A stretch of 64,000 nucleotides of DNA from Sepiola atlantica (GCA_963556195.1 OY744544.1:49785825-49849824); one strand, 5' to 3'. Shown: positions 23,889 to 35,595, counted from the stretch's first letter. Notes: generated by a model from the letters alone, not told the origin. Made by a program: numbers and translations.

Positions 23889-24045
23889 CAACAACAACAC
23901 CAACAACAACAACAACAATAACAGCAATAACAGCAACAAAAACAACAGCAACAACAGCAACAAAAATAACAACAGCAACAAAAATAACAACAGCAACAAA
24001 AATAACAACAGCAACAACAACAACAACAAAAATAACACCAGCATT
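23889..24045 (+). repeat. (AAC/AAT)n-type trinucleotide repeat
   Basis: CAACAACAACA units interspersed with AGC and AAA triplets in a 18-bp sub-repeat (AACAGCAACAAAAATAAC). Frames through it give poly-Asn or poly-Thr and are not evidence for a gene. Confidence 0.9.
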
Positions 24046-24734
24046 CAAATGCCGTTCAATTATTTACGTCTATCTTAGTATTTTTTCTATCGTTCCACTC
24101 TCTGATTTCGATGTCAAAATGGAGACTAATTTTATCCGGTTTTTATTGCAGACTTTTGTCTCTCGTATTTTTCTAGTTTTTCCAAATTATTCCTTTCCCG
24201 AATTTCTTTAATTTCCGTCTTTCTGATGATGTCCGCTTCACAGATTCCAAGGTTCTTGTAATTCTCTTTTCATTGAAATTCTTCATTGAATGTCTTCATT
24301 ACAATTCACGACAGTGTTGTATATTCTTCCCTTTTTTCGCATTGGCGTTGCACATTTCTCAATGTCAAATTTCATTCCGGTGCTTTGAATGGAATTCATG
24401 ATAAAGGTTTCCAATTTTTATTTCTATTTTTAGCAATTGTGGCTAATCTATTCCTGAAAATTAATAAACGTATACTATCCATTTAATATTCATAATATGC
24501 AGTTTACTGGTATTAATCTCGTTGCATAGTGGAGGTGACTTAGTTTTCTTCCTCCTCGGGCTTTCCATCCTCCATGCCCCATTCACGACCATTTTGTGTG
24601 GTATTAAAAGAAGCTGGTACCATCACACGAGTTTCTTTGACGGAGCAGTTTATGACATTTTTTGCAGTTTTAGTTCCCTTCACGTCCCTTTCTATGTTTT
24701 TATTTTATTTTTATTGCAACTTTAATGTGTCTGG
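24046..24734. other. No gene recognised
   Basis: Probably the 3' side of the antisense LINE remnant that follows, but no family landmark was readable here. Confidence 0.35.
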
Positions 24735-25735
24735 TAAGCATGCGTTGTTCATGTCGGTCGGTTTCCCCATTCGAAGATTTTCCATAAGATTTTAGCTGTT
24801 TTCGTCATTTCTGGCAGTTGTATAGCCTCACTCTTACCGTTTATTTTAATTTCTTCAAGTAATTTCTATGTTTTTCATAACTGTTCCTAGTGCTCCTACG
24901 ATTATTGGTATTATGTAGACTTTCTTTATGTTTCATATTCTTCTCAATTATTAGGTGAGTTCAGTGTATTTGCTTCGTTTTTATGTCCCCTTGATCTGCA
25001 TCGTCTTTCTAGGACGGTAAAATATACGATTTTACATTTTTTTCTTGCTAACTATTATGAAACTAGGTTTGCTTGCTTAGATGAGTTTCGTCTTTTTATA
25101 TCTTCATGTCCCAGAATATATTGTGATTTTCTTTTTCCAGTACTCTCTCTGGTTTGTGTATTTACAATTTGTCAGCATGCTTAAAATGAAGTCGTTTGCA
25201 TAGTTCCCAGTGTATTGCCTTCCACATGCAGTCGTGTCTATTTTGTATTAATTTTGGGTTAGTTTACTGCGTTCATTTATAATGTGATTCAGCGTTTTGT
25301 CTCTTTGTCAGCAGTGTTTATATTTACTGTTTTTCGTAAATTCTGTCTAGTTACGATGAAGTTAGTTTTAATCGAATTGTTCCGTGCAGCTCTTAGCAAC
25401 GATTCTGTTTCTCTGTTCCAGTGTCCTTTTCGTAGCCATGTTTAATTGTTTCACGAGTCTCTTCTCTTATCATTCTTATGAATCGTCCATGTAGCTGTTT
25501 CTCTTCACAGTTTTATTTTCTCGTATTTTTCTTTCTTGTTTCGCGTCTCCCGGTGTCTTTTGCTGCAGTGTTCTACCTTCCTGTGTTCTTGGTTATGTAT
25601 TTTTCAAATTCTTTTTTGTGTCTTCAAACAGTGTTTTATACTTACTAGTCGTCTCCCTTTTTATCTTTTTTTCGGTCAGTATCATCCTTCGGCGTAGTGC
25701 ATTGTGCATGCTCATTAGTTTCCTAGTCTTATGCT
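24735..25735 (-). pseudogene. Non-LTR retrotransposon ORF remnant, C-terminal region
   Basis: Minus-strand fossil. From 25735 leftward fragments read QLHGRFIRMI, then TRETIKHGYEKDTGTEK, KRQNAESHYK, NRHDCMWKAIHWELCKRLHF, HKPERVLEKENHNIFWDMKI and KVYIIPIIVGALGTVMKNIE. This order (LHG-F, a lost Cys/His cluster, HWELCKR, HKPE-V-EN, ILWD, IPI-VGALG) is what I associate with the region after the RT in a class of invertebrate non-LTR elements. Stops every 20-40 codons. The RT domain itself is not present. Confidence 0.6.
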
Positions 25736-25854
25736 ACAGATTTCATTAACAATTATAAGAAACCTTACAAACAACCGGTTGCCATAAGATAACACCTTTC
25801 TTGAGAGTTAAACATTCAAACTCCTTTGCCTAACATTCACAGGTAACATGACAT

Positions 25855-26395
25855 AGAATAAATACATTGAATATATTGCCAAGTCTGCTGTAAAAGATGT
25901 AGGCACCCTATACCGGGCTAGAAAACGTCTTACACCTGCCAGTATTCTATATTTCTATAAAGCCACCATTTACCCATCCATGAAGTAATTTGCCATATCT
26001 CGACTGCTGCGCCAACCACTAGTCTCTCACTTATGGACAGAGTCCAAAAAGAGTCTTTAACCATATAGGTCCCACACTATATAGCAAGCTACATCCCCTG
26101 TCCCATCGGAGCAATATTGCATTTCTGTACTTGTTTTACAAGTACTCCAATGGAATGTGCTCCGACGAACTTGCTGCACTTGTGCCCCTCAACGTAAATA
26201 CCCCTGACAAATCCGACAAGCAGTAAAATTACACCCGTTACTGTAGAGGTTCTCAAACGCCGAAAACCTTCTACTGCAATAGCTTATTTCCTCGAAACGC
26301 TTGTCTTTGGAATTCCATCCGTGCTCATTGTTTCCCTGACTGTACCAGCATCTCGCTGCACAGCTCTCTATTTTAGGGTGCCCCTATAAATCTGG
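25855..26395 (+). pseudogene. Jockey/CR1-type LINE, RT C-terminal end
   Basis: Plus-strand fragment: WNKYIEYIAKSAVKDVGTLY, RARKRLTPASILYFYKATIY, PSMK, LLRQPLVSHLWTES-type remnant of the SLLDRVQKR block, then LQPLSHRSNIA-like and YKYSNGMCSDELA in shifted frames. It matches the end of the RT frame seen in 38225-40000 and 61170-61710. Several frameshifts and stops. Confidence 0.75.
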
Positions 26396-28242
26396 CCCCT
26401 AATTCTACAGTAACCCCTTACTTCTCAGTGGCAGTAAGCCCTGTTTTAGATAAATTGAAAAAAAATAATAACAAAATCGTATAAATATTACATTTTTGGT
26501 ATGATTTGGAAATGTCGCTCGATTCGCTTTTACGTAATCATAACATAACGATACATTTTCATTTTTAGTGCAAACATTTTTGTTGAAAGAATTCAATATT
26601 TTAAATAAATTAAAATAAATGATTTGCATTTGATTTTTAGCTCAAATTACGTAATATTATTTGTATTTCATGAGTTTTCAACATTGTTTCCCCATAACGA
26701 AAAACGCAAGTATTTTGACCCTCATTATTAACTAGTGAAAGGCGCCTGAATAATACGAAGTCTCCCTGGTGCGAGTATTCTAACTAGTAATTGATATTAT
26801 CAATTTACTTCTTTTGTTATATAGCATTTCCTACTAATTAGTAACACACTTTGGCGGTTGTGACTTTTTCTGTTTGATTAATGGGTGTCACTTAATACTT
26901 CTGACAAGTCATTCTGCCTGTTCACTTGTGAGGTCTTCGTTATTATCGAGATACTTCCGCTGGCTGAACTTTACTATCAAAGGGAAATAATCGAATTAGA
27001 AAAGCGTAAAAGCTTAGCCTGCCAATCTCCATGGATACCATCTTCTCGGTTTTGAAAATTAAGACTTATATTACTTCCATATTTTCTTGCTTTCAATAAA
27101 TACATAATTAAAAATAAAACTTACGTGTGTATTTCTATCTAAATTTTACTCTCTTTCTTCTTTGCCTTCTTGTTGATTGTTTAAGAAATAAATGATTCTG
27201 ACACTACGCGAAATGTTATACCAATCGTACTTGACAATTACACCTTGATTTCTGGGCAATCATCACGCAGATATGTTAGGTGACGTGTGAAGAACGACAC
27301 ACAACCTGATTTTATACTCGGGAAAATAAAAACCTGGCGTGAAATGACCTGTGCACGGATCGCTTCTTTTCATGCACATCCGGATTCGCCGACGCAATCA
27401 AAGTGATGCGAGAATCAGTAAAGTTGAAAGTAATTCAAATTTGATTGTACGAACTGTTTTGATCTGTTTCGAATGTTATTAGTAAACGCCATGACGCGGT
27501 TCGTGCGTTCTAGTCAGTTTCTTGCCTTCTTAATTTCGTTCACTTTCGTTGCTTTCCACACTTGATCAATTCCGAGTGGTGGCAACGGAGTTGATGAAGT
27601 AAACATTAAACTTAATCAGGGTAATTATCATTTTCTAGTAAAACTTTTGGAAATTCCATGATGACTTATGGAGAATTAGTTGCAACGATTTCATATACTG
27701 ATTATATACAGAGTGTTAAAAAATTGATATGATTTGAAATGTAAATATCACGGAAACTATATAAGTCATGGCAAATACATCTAAAATGCTTAATGTTAAA
27801 CTAGGTAAATTTTGTTTCGATTTTTTTGGATGAGAATTGATAACTTGTATTATTTGGCTGATTCGGAATACTATTCTTATTTCGGTTGTTATTTTCACAA
27901 CCTTTCGGCCGATGTTACCGCCAACAGTTTTCAGGTGCCCCTTTCTGAACTTGTGAATCTTTATGCGGAACTCGGGAATCTCTACGAAATTTCGTACTGA
28001 CTCTTTAATGTAATACACTGGGGTCTCATTCCATCAGCCATGATAGGATAAAAGTGTTAATTTCTGTGTTGTTAAAGATTGGACCTTAAATCTTCAGAAG
28101 ATTTTCACGCAAAACTGATTATTAACTATTACTGTTGCACAACATGTCCATGTGGGCAAGTTTAGTATGCATTTGGGAAGTCTTAACACCAATCTTGTGC
28201 TGATATTTAGTATTACCAATTATTATTACTATACACACAGAC
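26396..28242. other. No gene recognised
   Basis: Mixed AT-rich sequence without repeats that I could pair inside the window. Short frames show no domain. Confidence 0.4.

Positions 28243-28318
<76 letters not shown>
28243..28318. repeat. (TA)n-(GA)n compound microsatellite
   Basis: TA to 28286 then GA to 28315, bordering R2 copy 2. Confidence 0.95.
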
Positions 28319-28320
<2 letters not shown>

Positions 28321-28784
28321 CTTGAATGTCTACTAGACACTGTCCTCGAGTGTCTAAAGTTTCTCTGTACAGGGGGTTGTCAGGATATCCTGGCATGAAT
28401 ATACTTCACCATACAACTAAACCCTGACCAAATGTTCAATATAACATAGTATTCGAAACCCAAATGATACCCCCTCGGTATGGTTACTCACACTGACTTA
28501 TACGAGGAATTGTGCACCTTCTCCAAGTGATGTTGTCTCTAGTAACATCTCTAAGCTGGATACTCCTTCAGACTAGATGAATTCTTCTCCTGGAATCCGG
28601 TAAGATATAGAGACCACAAGAAATATAACATAGTTAAATTGAGGAGAAGAAAATTAATGTTATTAACTTCTTAACTAACTCAACGTTTAAAGTAGACCTA
28701 TCATGGAATATTCGAATATCTATCTATCTCATATAGAGATCAAGGGCCTCTTTATTTTTTAGAACTCCGACTGAAGTAAACTTA

Positions 28785-28788
<4 letters not shown>
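28319..28788 (-). repeat. Interspersed repeat family R2, copy 2 (inverted)
   Basis: Reverse complement aligns with 13601-14165 and 42813-43300 over its length (CTTCAGTCGGAGTTCT ... GTCAGGGTTTAGTTGTATGG ... TGTCTAGTAGACATTCAAG). Confidence 0.8.

Positions 28789-28789
<1 letters not shown>

Positions 28790-28839
<50 letters not shown>
28790..28839. repeat. (TA)n microsatellite
   Basis: TA tract at the other end of R2 copy 2. Confidence 0.97.
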
Positions 28840-28842
<3 letters not shown>

Positions 28843-28873
28843 ATATTTATAAATAAATATTAATTATTTAATA

Positions 28874-28918
28874 CCTACAGACATCGACGTTTCATGCTAA
28901 CGCAATCTTCAGTGCAGG
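28874..28918 (-). ncRNA. Compact hammerhead ribozyme motif (orphan, type D)
   Basis: On the minus strand: stem I CCTGCA (complement of 28913-28918) pairs with TGTAGG (complement of 28874-28879), five Watson-Crick pairs and one G-T. Core CTGAAGA (complement of 28906-28912). Stem II TGC/GCA with a GTTA loop. GAAA (complement of 28890-28893). Stem III AC/GT around GTCGAT. Triplet GTC, predicted cut between 28880 and 28879. All invariant positions are present within 45 nt. No coding partner is visible nearby. Confidence 0.62.
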
Positions 28919-29041
28919 AAGCTAATACTCAACGGTCAGCGGGCGCGAACTCCGATCACAAATCGCCATAGAGAATTAGTTAATAATTAGAGAGGAATTT
29001 AACTTTGTAAATAGCGAATCGGCGGCTAAATTTACACAAGC

Positions 29042-29423
29042 AGTTTAAAGTGAATGGGAAATGAAAAAGGAAAAACCAAGAGATATTTTTTTTATAGGTT
29101 CATCAACGTTTCGTCTTTATTGTAAGACTTCCTCTGGATGATAATTTTAAGAAAAATGTCATGCAAGTACATCGAAATATTGGGTTGACATGACGTGTTG
29201 ATGAGGAAAAGTAGTAGCCGTGGCTACTAAGAGCACTGGAGCAGGGTCCGGGCTGCGAGAATTCAGTCAGTAGCAGAGAGTGAAATGAATATGGAAGGCT
29301 GTGAGTAGGTACATTAAAGCTGCAGTGAAAAAGGGAAGGTGTGGGAGTATCAGTGAATTTGTCATAGTGTGGGATGATGAATATATATAAAAAAATATCT
29401 CTTGGTTTTACTTTTCATTTTCC

Positions 29424-29471
<48 letters not shown>
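29042..29471. repeat. Short inverted repeat pair plus (TA)n
   Basis: 29047-29085 (GGGAAATGAAAAAGG ... CCAAGAGATA) is inverted at 29390-29425, which then enters a (TA)n tract at 29425-29471. The type F motif lies just inside the left member. Confidence 0.65.
29095..29145 (-). ncRNA. Hammerhead-like remnant (type F copy 1)
   Basis: Reverse complement has CAGAGGA (one change from CTGANGA), stem II GTCTT/AAGAC, and GAAAC, but the expected T before the cleavage site is A. Related to 37915-37972. Confidence 0.3.
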
Positions 29472-29476
<5 letters not shown>

Positions 29477-29582
29477 ATTGTATCATGAAAAAGTTCCTAA
29501 TACGCTCATTTATGTTCAATATTAGGAATAGAGCATTTTTATGGATGAATGAGAGTGAAGATAATCAAATATGTATAGTTAC

Positions 29583-29715
29583 ACATTTATTTTCATATTT
29601 ATTTTCATATTTATTTTCATATGTTTTAATATTTATTTTCATATTTATTTTAAATTTATTTTCATATTTTTTAAATATTTATTTTCATATTTATTTTATA
29701 TTTATTGTCATATTT
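29583..29715 (+). repeat. 12-bp tandem repeat (ATTTATTTTCAT)
   Basis: Ten or so imperfect copies; the frames through it give Ile/Phe/Tyr-rich peptides with no meaning. Confidence 0.85.
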
Positions 29716-29829
29716 TAAATTTTTTATTTTTACATTTGTTTAATATTCAACGAAAAACAGAAATGAATCTGTATGAGCCTTTGAAATCCAATATATTTCA
29801 AAAGTATATATTTTTCTCATCAGAATAGG

Positions 29830-30649
29830 TTTTTTTCATCCATTTTTCTCAAAATTAGCTTATCTTTCTGATGGGATAAATATTTTGGTTTAAAACATCC
29901 TGGATTTAATCGACTGATATGGACTCACTTCTGCTTTTTGCTGAATATTAAAAAAAATATGAAAATAAATATGTAACTATATATATTTTATCATCATCAT
30001 TCTCTTTTTTACTGTGTGTGTGTATGCTTTTATTTCATCATGCAAGTAAACAACATGCCTGACAAACCAATCCAGGTTATAGAGGGAGGGAGACAGACAA
30101 TATCAAGTCAGACAACCCTCTGTCGCCTGAAATGAATTCGGAAATAAATTCTTGCCTCTATTTCAATGATGAGACGTTTTCTTTCTTTTTATTTCTTCTT
30201 TTCCATACCGATTGATACGTTTTTGTTTTCTTTTAAAAACTTTTCCGAATAAGTCGTTTTCTTTTTTCTTTCTGATTTCTTTTTTTGTAACTTACACAGT
30301 GAGACTTTATTGATATGGATATTAGTGCGAACACTGGCGAAGAATAATTTCTCCCGTTGTTTTAAGGGTGTAAACATACAACTTTGTATATGTAGAGATT
30401 TGTTGTGATAATTGGGTAAAATCGAAAACATTTCGATAGTTAAGCAAACATCTGAGCAAAAAATCGCTTTTGATGAACGCCGATCTTACATTTATACTTA
30501 ACGGAAGAACCTTACTTTTTGTAAAGTATATAGTTTTAGTACAAGTAACATTTATTCCCCGAACAAAAAAGATTTTTACCACTTTTATGTCTCATTAAAA
30601 AGATTAAAATCAAGATATAATGCTAGTATATTCATTTTAATTCTGATCA
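29830..30649. other. No gene recognised
   Basis: Plain AT-rich sequence. Confidence 0.4.
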
Positions 30650-31110
30650 AAATCCATTATATGAATTTTCTTAGAAAATGTCTTAAATTCAAGGCTTAAG
30701 GGGTCTTATGAAGAAATCGAAATTCATGGAATCTTGTTTAATTGATGTCTAATATCTATGGATAAAAGTCAAATCAACTCTGAAATATTTTAATTTTCAA
30801 ATCGGATGATGTGTCCATATGTCTCTAAAACCTCTTTAAAATACTCAGAAAAACTGATATTTGGCTAATATTAATTAATTGATGTCTAATACCTCATGTC
30901 AAAATTTCAAAACAATCAGACGTATATGAATTTTCACAAAAGACATCCATCCCTTTTAACATATTTTACATAAAACTACATTAAACGAAATATTGCCCAC
31001 ATAACGTTCCCGTACGCCTTTTAGCTGTGTTCCAAAATTCATAATGATCCGTTAATTTGTTTCGGAGTGGATTCAGTACATAGAAATACACAAAGATATG
31101 CACGTAGCTC
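30650..31110 (+). repeat. Interspersed repeat family R3, copy 2
   Basis: Best preserved middle and 3' portion: ATATTGCCCACATAACG, AGCTGTGTTCCAAAATTCAT, AATGATCCGTTAATTTGTTT. Confidence 0.75.
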
Positions 31111-31494
31111 ACTTTATAAAGTGATCAGATCCTTAACTCAAGTTTGTTGCAGACCTATTTTGTTAAAAACATTCATTTCAAATAATCGTCAACTTTAACT
31201 GTTGTTACTAAAATCGTAAATCCACACAAACGTAATGTTTCTCACATGGAACAATGTTTGATTTTTGATTTGATGTAATCCTTTGCCTTTATTTTTACTA
31301 CAATCTGTGTTCATTTCCGTCGATTAAGTTCAGCAGAGAAAGACAGGCATTGCTTGAATTTGTAAAGAAGCTTTCAAACAACATACAAGAAAGTTGCAAA
31401 CATATCTTTGTTCTTCTCACATGAGCACATAAAAATCACTCAGAATGCAATTTTGTTTGATTCGTTGCATTCTTACAAAAATAATAAAATCTGA

Positions 31495-31585
31495 CAGATG
31501 ATGATGGTGATGATCATGATGATGATCATGATGATCATAATGATCATGATCATCATCATCGTCATGATAATAATGATGACTGACT
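31495..31585. repeat. GATGAT/GATCAT imperfect repeat
   Basis: Self-complementary ATGATCATGATGATC runs that can fold on themselves. Confidence 0.85.
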
Positions 31586-31729
31586 ATATATAAAAAGAAA
31601 ACCTGATTTTATATTGTTAAATGAAAAATAAAAATGAATCATTCTATTTCCTTTCAACGTTATTTGCACATTTTTCTGATATCCGATCTAACTTTACCAG
31701 CGCTTCCATTAACTTTTGGGGAACTCAAT

Positions 31730-32110
31730 TATATTAGCCCCTCTTGCCATTCGCGCGTTTCAATTGTTCACCGAAGCGACACATCAACATTAATGTCACC
31801 CGGCACTGTCGAGGACTGCTGATCTATCCGGTCAACGGAGGTAGTAATGGGATAAGTGGCTCGCCTTTTCCTACCACATTTGACAAGCAGTCCGTTACAT
31901 AATTGAGCGGACAGTCGGAAAACTGTCGGCGATCAATTGGCTAACTCAACTCAACAAGCGGCAAGAAAATTGACCCCCAATCGGACGGGGCGAGACTGTA
32001 GTTTGAGAGACGAAACAAACAGCAATCGTGTGTTGTCATTCACTTCTAACGACTTCCAACGCAAGCCTTGACATACATTGTTGTGTCGTTGACTGTACGA
32101 TACAAGTTTA
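31730..32110. other. GC- and CpG-richer, non-repetitive stretch
   Basis: Markedly richer in G, C and CpG than the surroundings (for example TTCGCGCGTTTC, GTCACCCGGCACTGTCGAGG, CAATCGGACGGGGCGAGAC). No long frame. Could be a promoter, 5' exon or conserved non-coding element. Confidence 0.35.
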
Positions 32111-32257
32111 AACGCTGTATATTGTTACCGTTTTTAAAGTGGTGGGTTTCTTTTACTCATAAATGTTGTTGAAGTGTTTTGGTTATTTTGGGGTAGATTA
32201 TTCCAGAAATATTGATAGTTAAAAATAATCTGACAGGTCAGATGAAGCAAAAGCAAT

Positions 32258-32440
32258 TCTTTCTTTCTCTCCTCCTTTTTTCTTTATCTTTCGCTTTCTC
32301 TCCTCTATCTATCGGACTATTTATTCCAGCTCTTTCGTTCACATTCGGTCTACTTATAACTCTCCATTTATATGCTTACATCTTTCTCTTTCTCTCCCCC
32401 TCCTTCTCTCTCTCTCTATCTCTCTCTCGTTATATATATA
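32258..32440. repeat. CT-rich low-complexity tract
   Basis: Pyrimidine-rich with TCTCTCTC ending in a short TATATATATA. Confidence 0.8.
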
Positions 32441-32479
32441 CATAAAGATAAGTGTGTGTATAGATCTATGTGTGAAGTA

Positions 32480-32830
32480 AAATACGAAATTAATCATTAT
32501 GAATTTTGGAATGCAGCTGCACGGCTTAAGGATAGGTAATGTGGGCCATATTTAGTTTTATGTAAAAGGGATTATGATAACTGTATGGGAGATGATAACT
32601 CTTCGTTAAATTCAGATAATCTGATTTTGATTAAATTTCAAGTATGGGTATTATACATAAATTAGAAAATATTCTCCAAATTTCAGGTTCTTTGGGGCAT
32701 TAAAAAAGGGTTTTAAGGGTATAATTTAAGTACAATTTTCCATTTGAAAATTGAAATATTTCTGATTAGTCTTAAATTTTATTCATAATTATAAGAAATA
32801 ATTAAGTAGGGTTCCTTGAATTTAAATTTT
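32480..32830 (-). repeat. Interspersed repeat family R3, copy 3 (inverted)
   Basis: Reverse complement shows the R3 end AAAATTCATAATGATTAATTT and upstream TACCTATCCTTAAGCCGTGC ... CATAAAACTAAATATGGCCC. Confidence 0.7.
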
Positions 32831-33025
32831 TTCCGATGACTTCACAATCTTAGACTTTTCTTTCTAGAATCGAAGTATTTACTGGATTTTGATTAAAATT
32901 TGAATACGGATTATAGACATACGTTTTAATTAAAGAAGTATCTTGCAGACATGTTTTGTGCGCTGAATTAATTTTATTATTAACTACCAGAACCCCATCT
33001 TGGAAAGAGTATTCAGCTAATGATT

Positions 33026-33521
33026 CAGGGTGGCCTAGATGTACCTGAGGGATCACTGGGAGATTTAAACATCTGAATAGATTTTTTTTTAATTTTTGAT
33101 GGTAGCTAAATAGAATTTTAACATAATATGACGAAAGGAATGGAGATTTGTTTGCGAAAAAAGAACAAAATTGAAAGAAAAAATCTATTAAATGGTTCCA
33201 ATTTTCAGTTTCATAAATTCGTGCCCTTTCCAAAACATTATCAATGACGGATTCCAAAATCACTCGATTACGATTTAATTCCTAAAGTTCTCCTTCAATT
33301 CCCGTAGAGTTTCAGGTTTGTTGATGGTAACGTGTTCTTTTAGATACCTCCACAAGTCTGGGAAACGTGAAGGCCAGTTGACATTGCCAATATTTTCATT
33401 TTTTTTGTGAACAAATTTCCATTGTCTTTGTCATTTTATGTTAAAATTTTATTAAAGTACCATGCGAACTACAGAATCTATTTAAGTTAAAAAATACCCC
33501 AGTGACTTCTTGGCCACCCTG
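33026..33521 (-). mobile_element. Deleted mariner-like element with terminal inverted repeats
   Basis: Begins CAGGGTGGCC at 33026 and ends with its complement GGCCACCCTG at 33521; the right end is followed by TA (33522-33523), the left by a degraded TT. Inside, the minus strand keeps only the transposase end. About 500 bp long, compared with about 1.3 kb for a full mariner, so it is internally deleted. Confidence 0.7.
33165..33405 (-). pseudogene. Tc1/mariner-type transposase, C-terminal remnant
   Basis: Minus strand reads NVNWPSRFPDL (the block with the last catalytic acidic residue), WRYLKEHVTINKPETLREL, KENFRN, then after a frameshift ESVIDNVLERARIYETENW and HLIDFFF. This is the usual order at the end of Tc1/mariner transposases. 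The first two catalytic aspartate blocks are gone. Confidence 0.72.
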
Positions 33522-33529
33522 TATAAGAT

Positions 33530-34095
33530 GAAATACGTGTTTGTGGATGTTTCTTGGGAGCTCTTTCTAACTAGATGGACTCCTCAACTCTTAAATACTT
33601 CAAAGAATCGAAAAGGTAAACAGAGCCTTTGGTAAGCCTGAGCAGCACGCGTGGGTAGCCAAAACAATTACCATCGAAGCAAAACTTAGTGTGTACGAGT
33701 CATGCATCTTGTTTGTTCTCCTGTATTCTTAGGACACGTGGATTACGTATCGCAGATACTTCAAGGTTCTGGAGTGGTTTTATCCTAAAAATTAACTGGC
33801 AATCGTTTACACCAGACACCAATATTTTGGAAGAAGCTTGAGTGCCGAGCCTATAAGTGCTTATAGTGCCTGTCTGGTAAGGGCTGGTCTCCTGAGCAAC
33901 ATGCGATTCCATGATGAAAGCCAACTAAACAAGTGTTAAACAAAGTGTTTATATAACGATGCACAAGCTGACATCGGTAGCCTTGCATGTCATATCTGCA
34001 GTATGGCTTGTAAAAATAAGTCGGGCTAATAACCGGACATTGCAACCTTGTAGGGATGGACTTCTTATGTAAAGAAGTGGCAATTACCATGCATG

Positions 34096-34097
<2 letters not shown>
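33530..34097. other. No gene recognised
   Basis: Balanced composition, but no domain seen on either strand. Confidence 0.4.

Positions 34098-34172
<75 letters not shown>
34098..34172. repeat. (TA)n-(TG)n microsatellite
   Basis: TA to 34155 then TG; borders the palindrome that follows. Confidence 0.96.
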
Positions 34173-34176
<4 letters not shown>

Positions 34177-34377
34177 ATGTGTGTAATAAAATATGAAACT
34201 AAAAGTATACTTTTAGAAGATAGAACCTATAGTGAAATGGTTTAAGCTCAATATACGAGATAGAGCAATTATAAAGATAAATGAATGAAGAGAGATAAAG
34301 ATGTACGAATGACCCATCTATTTCAACTTCGATTGTTCAATGCAAGGTGTACTCGGTAAAAACATGTTTCTTTTTCT

Positions 34378-34426
34378 TTCCTTAAGCCAAGGCTATTCAA
34401 AGATTAAAATCTTATCATCAGCGGAA
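34378..34426 (-). ncRNA. Hammerhead-like motif, type E left arm
   Basis: Reverse complement: stem I TTCC/GGAA, core CTGATGA (complement of 34415-34421), stem II based on AAGATT/AATCTT, then GAAT where GAAA is expected, and stem III AGCC-TT-GGCT followed by TA. One or two core bases are degraded. Confidence 0.45.
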
Positions 34427-35217
34427 TTACATAGATGGATAAGTTGGCAGTGGAAAGCTAAAATTCAAAATTTGAAAAATATAAAGTAATGGAGAGTAAG
34501 AATATGGGTGTAAATAATATGGAGTCTGTCCAGTTGGTGAATATCTGTTGGATAGGAGATGTAAAGATGGGAAAAGGGGTTTCGTGAAGGCAGCGTTGAA
34601 AATGTTCTAAATGAAGTAAGCTCACTTATTCGGGTGTAATTTATAGAATTAGGGCCATTTTAAAATACTTCCGTTGACCGAGAACGAAAGTAGTTTTTCA
34701 GAAGTTGAGTTTGAAATGTGTATATGCCATGATGCTTTGGAGGATAAACCCCCATCCTTTATCTTTTATCTTTTCACCTTCCCCCACTTCCTTACTTGGC
34801 CTTGTCTCCAACCAGAGCTCTCACTTTTCTTAGACTCGACCAAAGTCACTTCTTAAATTCCCGACAGCCTGCGTGTCGTATACACATTTCAAACTCAACT
34901 TCTGAAAAACTACTTTCATTCTCGGTCAACGGAAGTATTTTAAAATGGCCCTAATTCTCAAAATTACATCTGAATAAGTGCGTTCCATCTACGATTGAAC
35001 TAAACATCTTTCTATTGGATTTACTTAATTTCGAATATTTTCAACGCTGCCTTTTTCCATCTTTAAATATCCATGCATCGGACAACTTACCAATGGACAT
35101 TCACCAACTGGACAGACTCCATATTTTTTTACACGCACATTCTTACTCTCCATTACTTTATATTTCTTCAAATTTTGAATTTTGGCTTTTCCACTGCCAA
35201 CTTATCCATCAATGTAA

Positions 35218-35264
35218 TTCCTCTGATAATATTTTAATCTTGGAAAAGCCTTAGCTTAAGAAAA
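35218..35264 (+). ncRNA. Hammerhead-like motif, type E right arm
   Basis: TTCC, then CTGATAA (G8 changed), a damaged stem II, GGAAA, and stem III AAGCC-TT-AGCTT. Complements the left arm: each has lost different bases, and together they point to an intact ancestral motif. Confidence 0.42.
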
Positions 35265-35340
35265 AATAATAAACATGCTTTTTGAAGTTGAAATAGATTT
35301 GCCATTCGTACATCTTTATCTCTCTTCTTTCATTTATGTT

Positions 35341-35346
<6 letters not shown>

Positions 35347-35408
<62 letters not shown>
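35347..35408. repeat. (TA)n microsatellite
   Basis: Borders the right end of the palindrome. Confidence 0.97.
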
Positions 35409-35413
<5 letters not shown>

Positions 35414-35595
35414 TCATAAAATGTGTATGTATAAAAAATTAATGAAAGGAATGCATACATGTTTATATTTTTTATTTCGTCTCTTATTTGTTGAGGTATA
35501 TGAATAGAAAATGTCTTTTAAATATGTACATAGATATATATTAAATGTCTTTTACACATATGTTTAATGTATATATATTAAAACATATATATATG

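Larger units (their letters stand above)
34260..35345. mobile_element. 1.1-kb palindromic element (type E), arms ~460 bp
   Basis: 34260-34727 is inverted at 34873-35345, with a 145-bp unique spacer. Shared blocks include AGAGATAAAGATGTACGAAT, GGATAAGTTGGCAGTGGAAA, TGGAGTCTGTCCAGTTGGTG, and TTAAAATACTTCCGTTGACC at the inner ends. Both outer sides meet (TA)n. Each arm has a hammerhead-like motif directed outward. No coding frame in arms or spacer. Confidence 0.85.

Noticed and set aside
23719..24211. Poly-Asn / poly-Thr protein
   Set aside because: Frames run through a trinucleotide repeat in two registers; no flanking domain.
24522..24795. Plus-strand frames of 67 and 73 residues
   Set aside because: They overlap the antisense LINE remnant region and show no domain.
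32850..33263. 137-residue minus-strand protein
   Set aside because: Its N-terminal third is the mariner transposase tail; the rest runs through the terminal repeat and beyond it.
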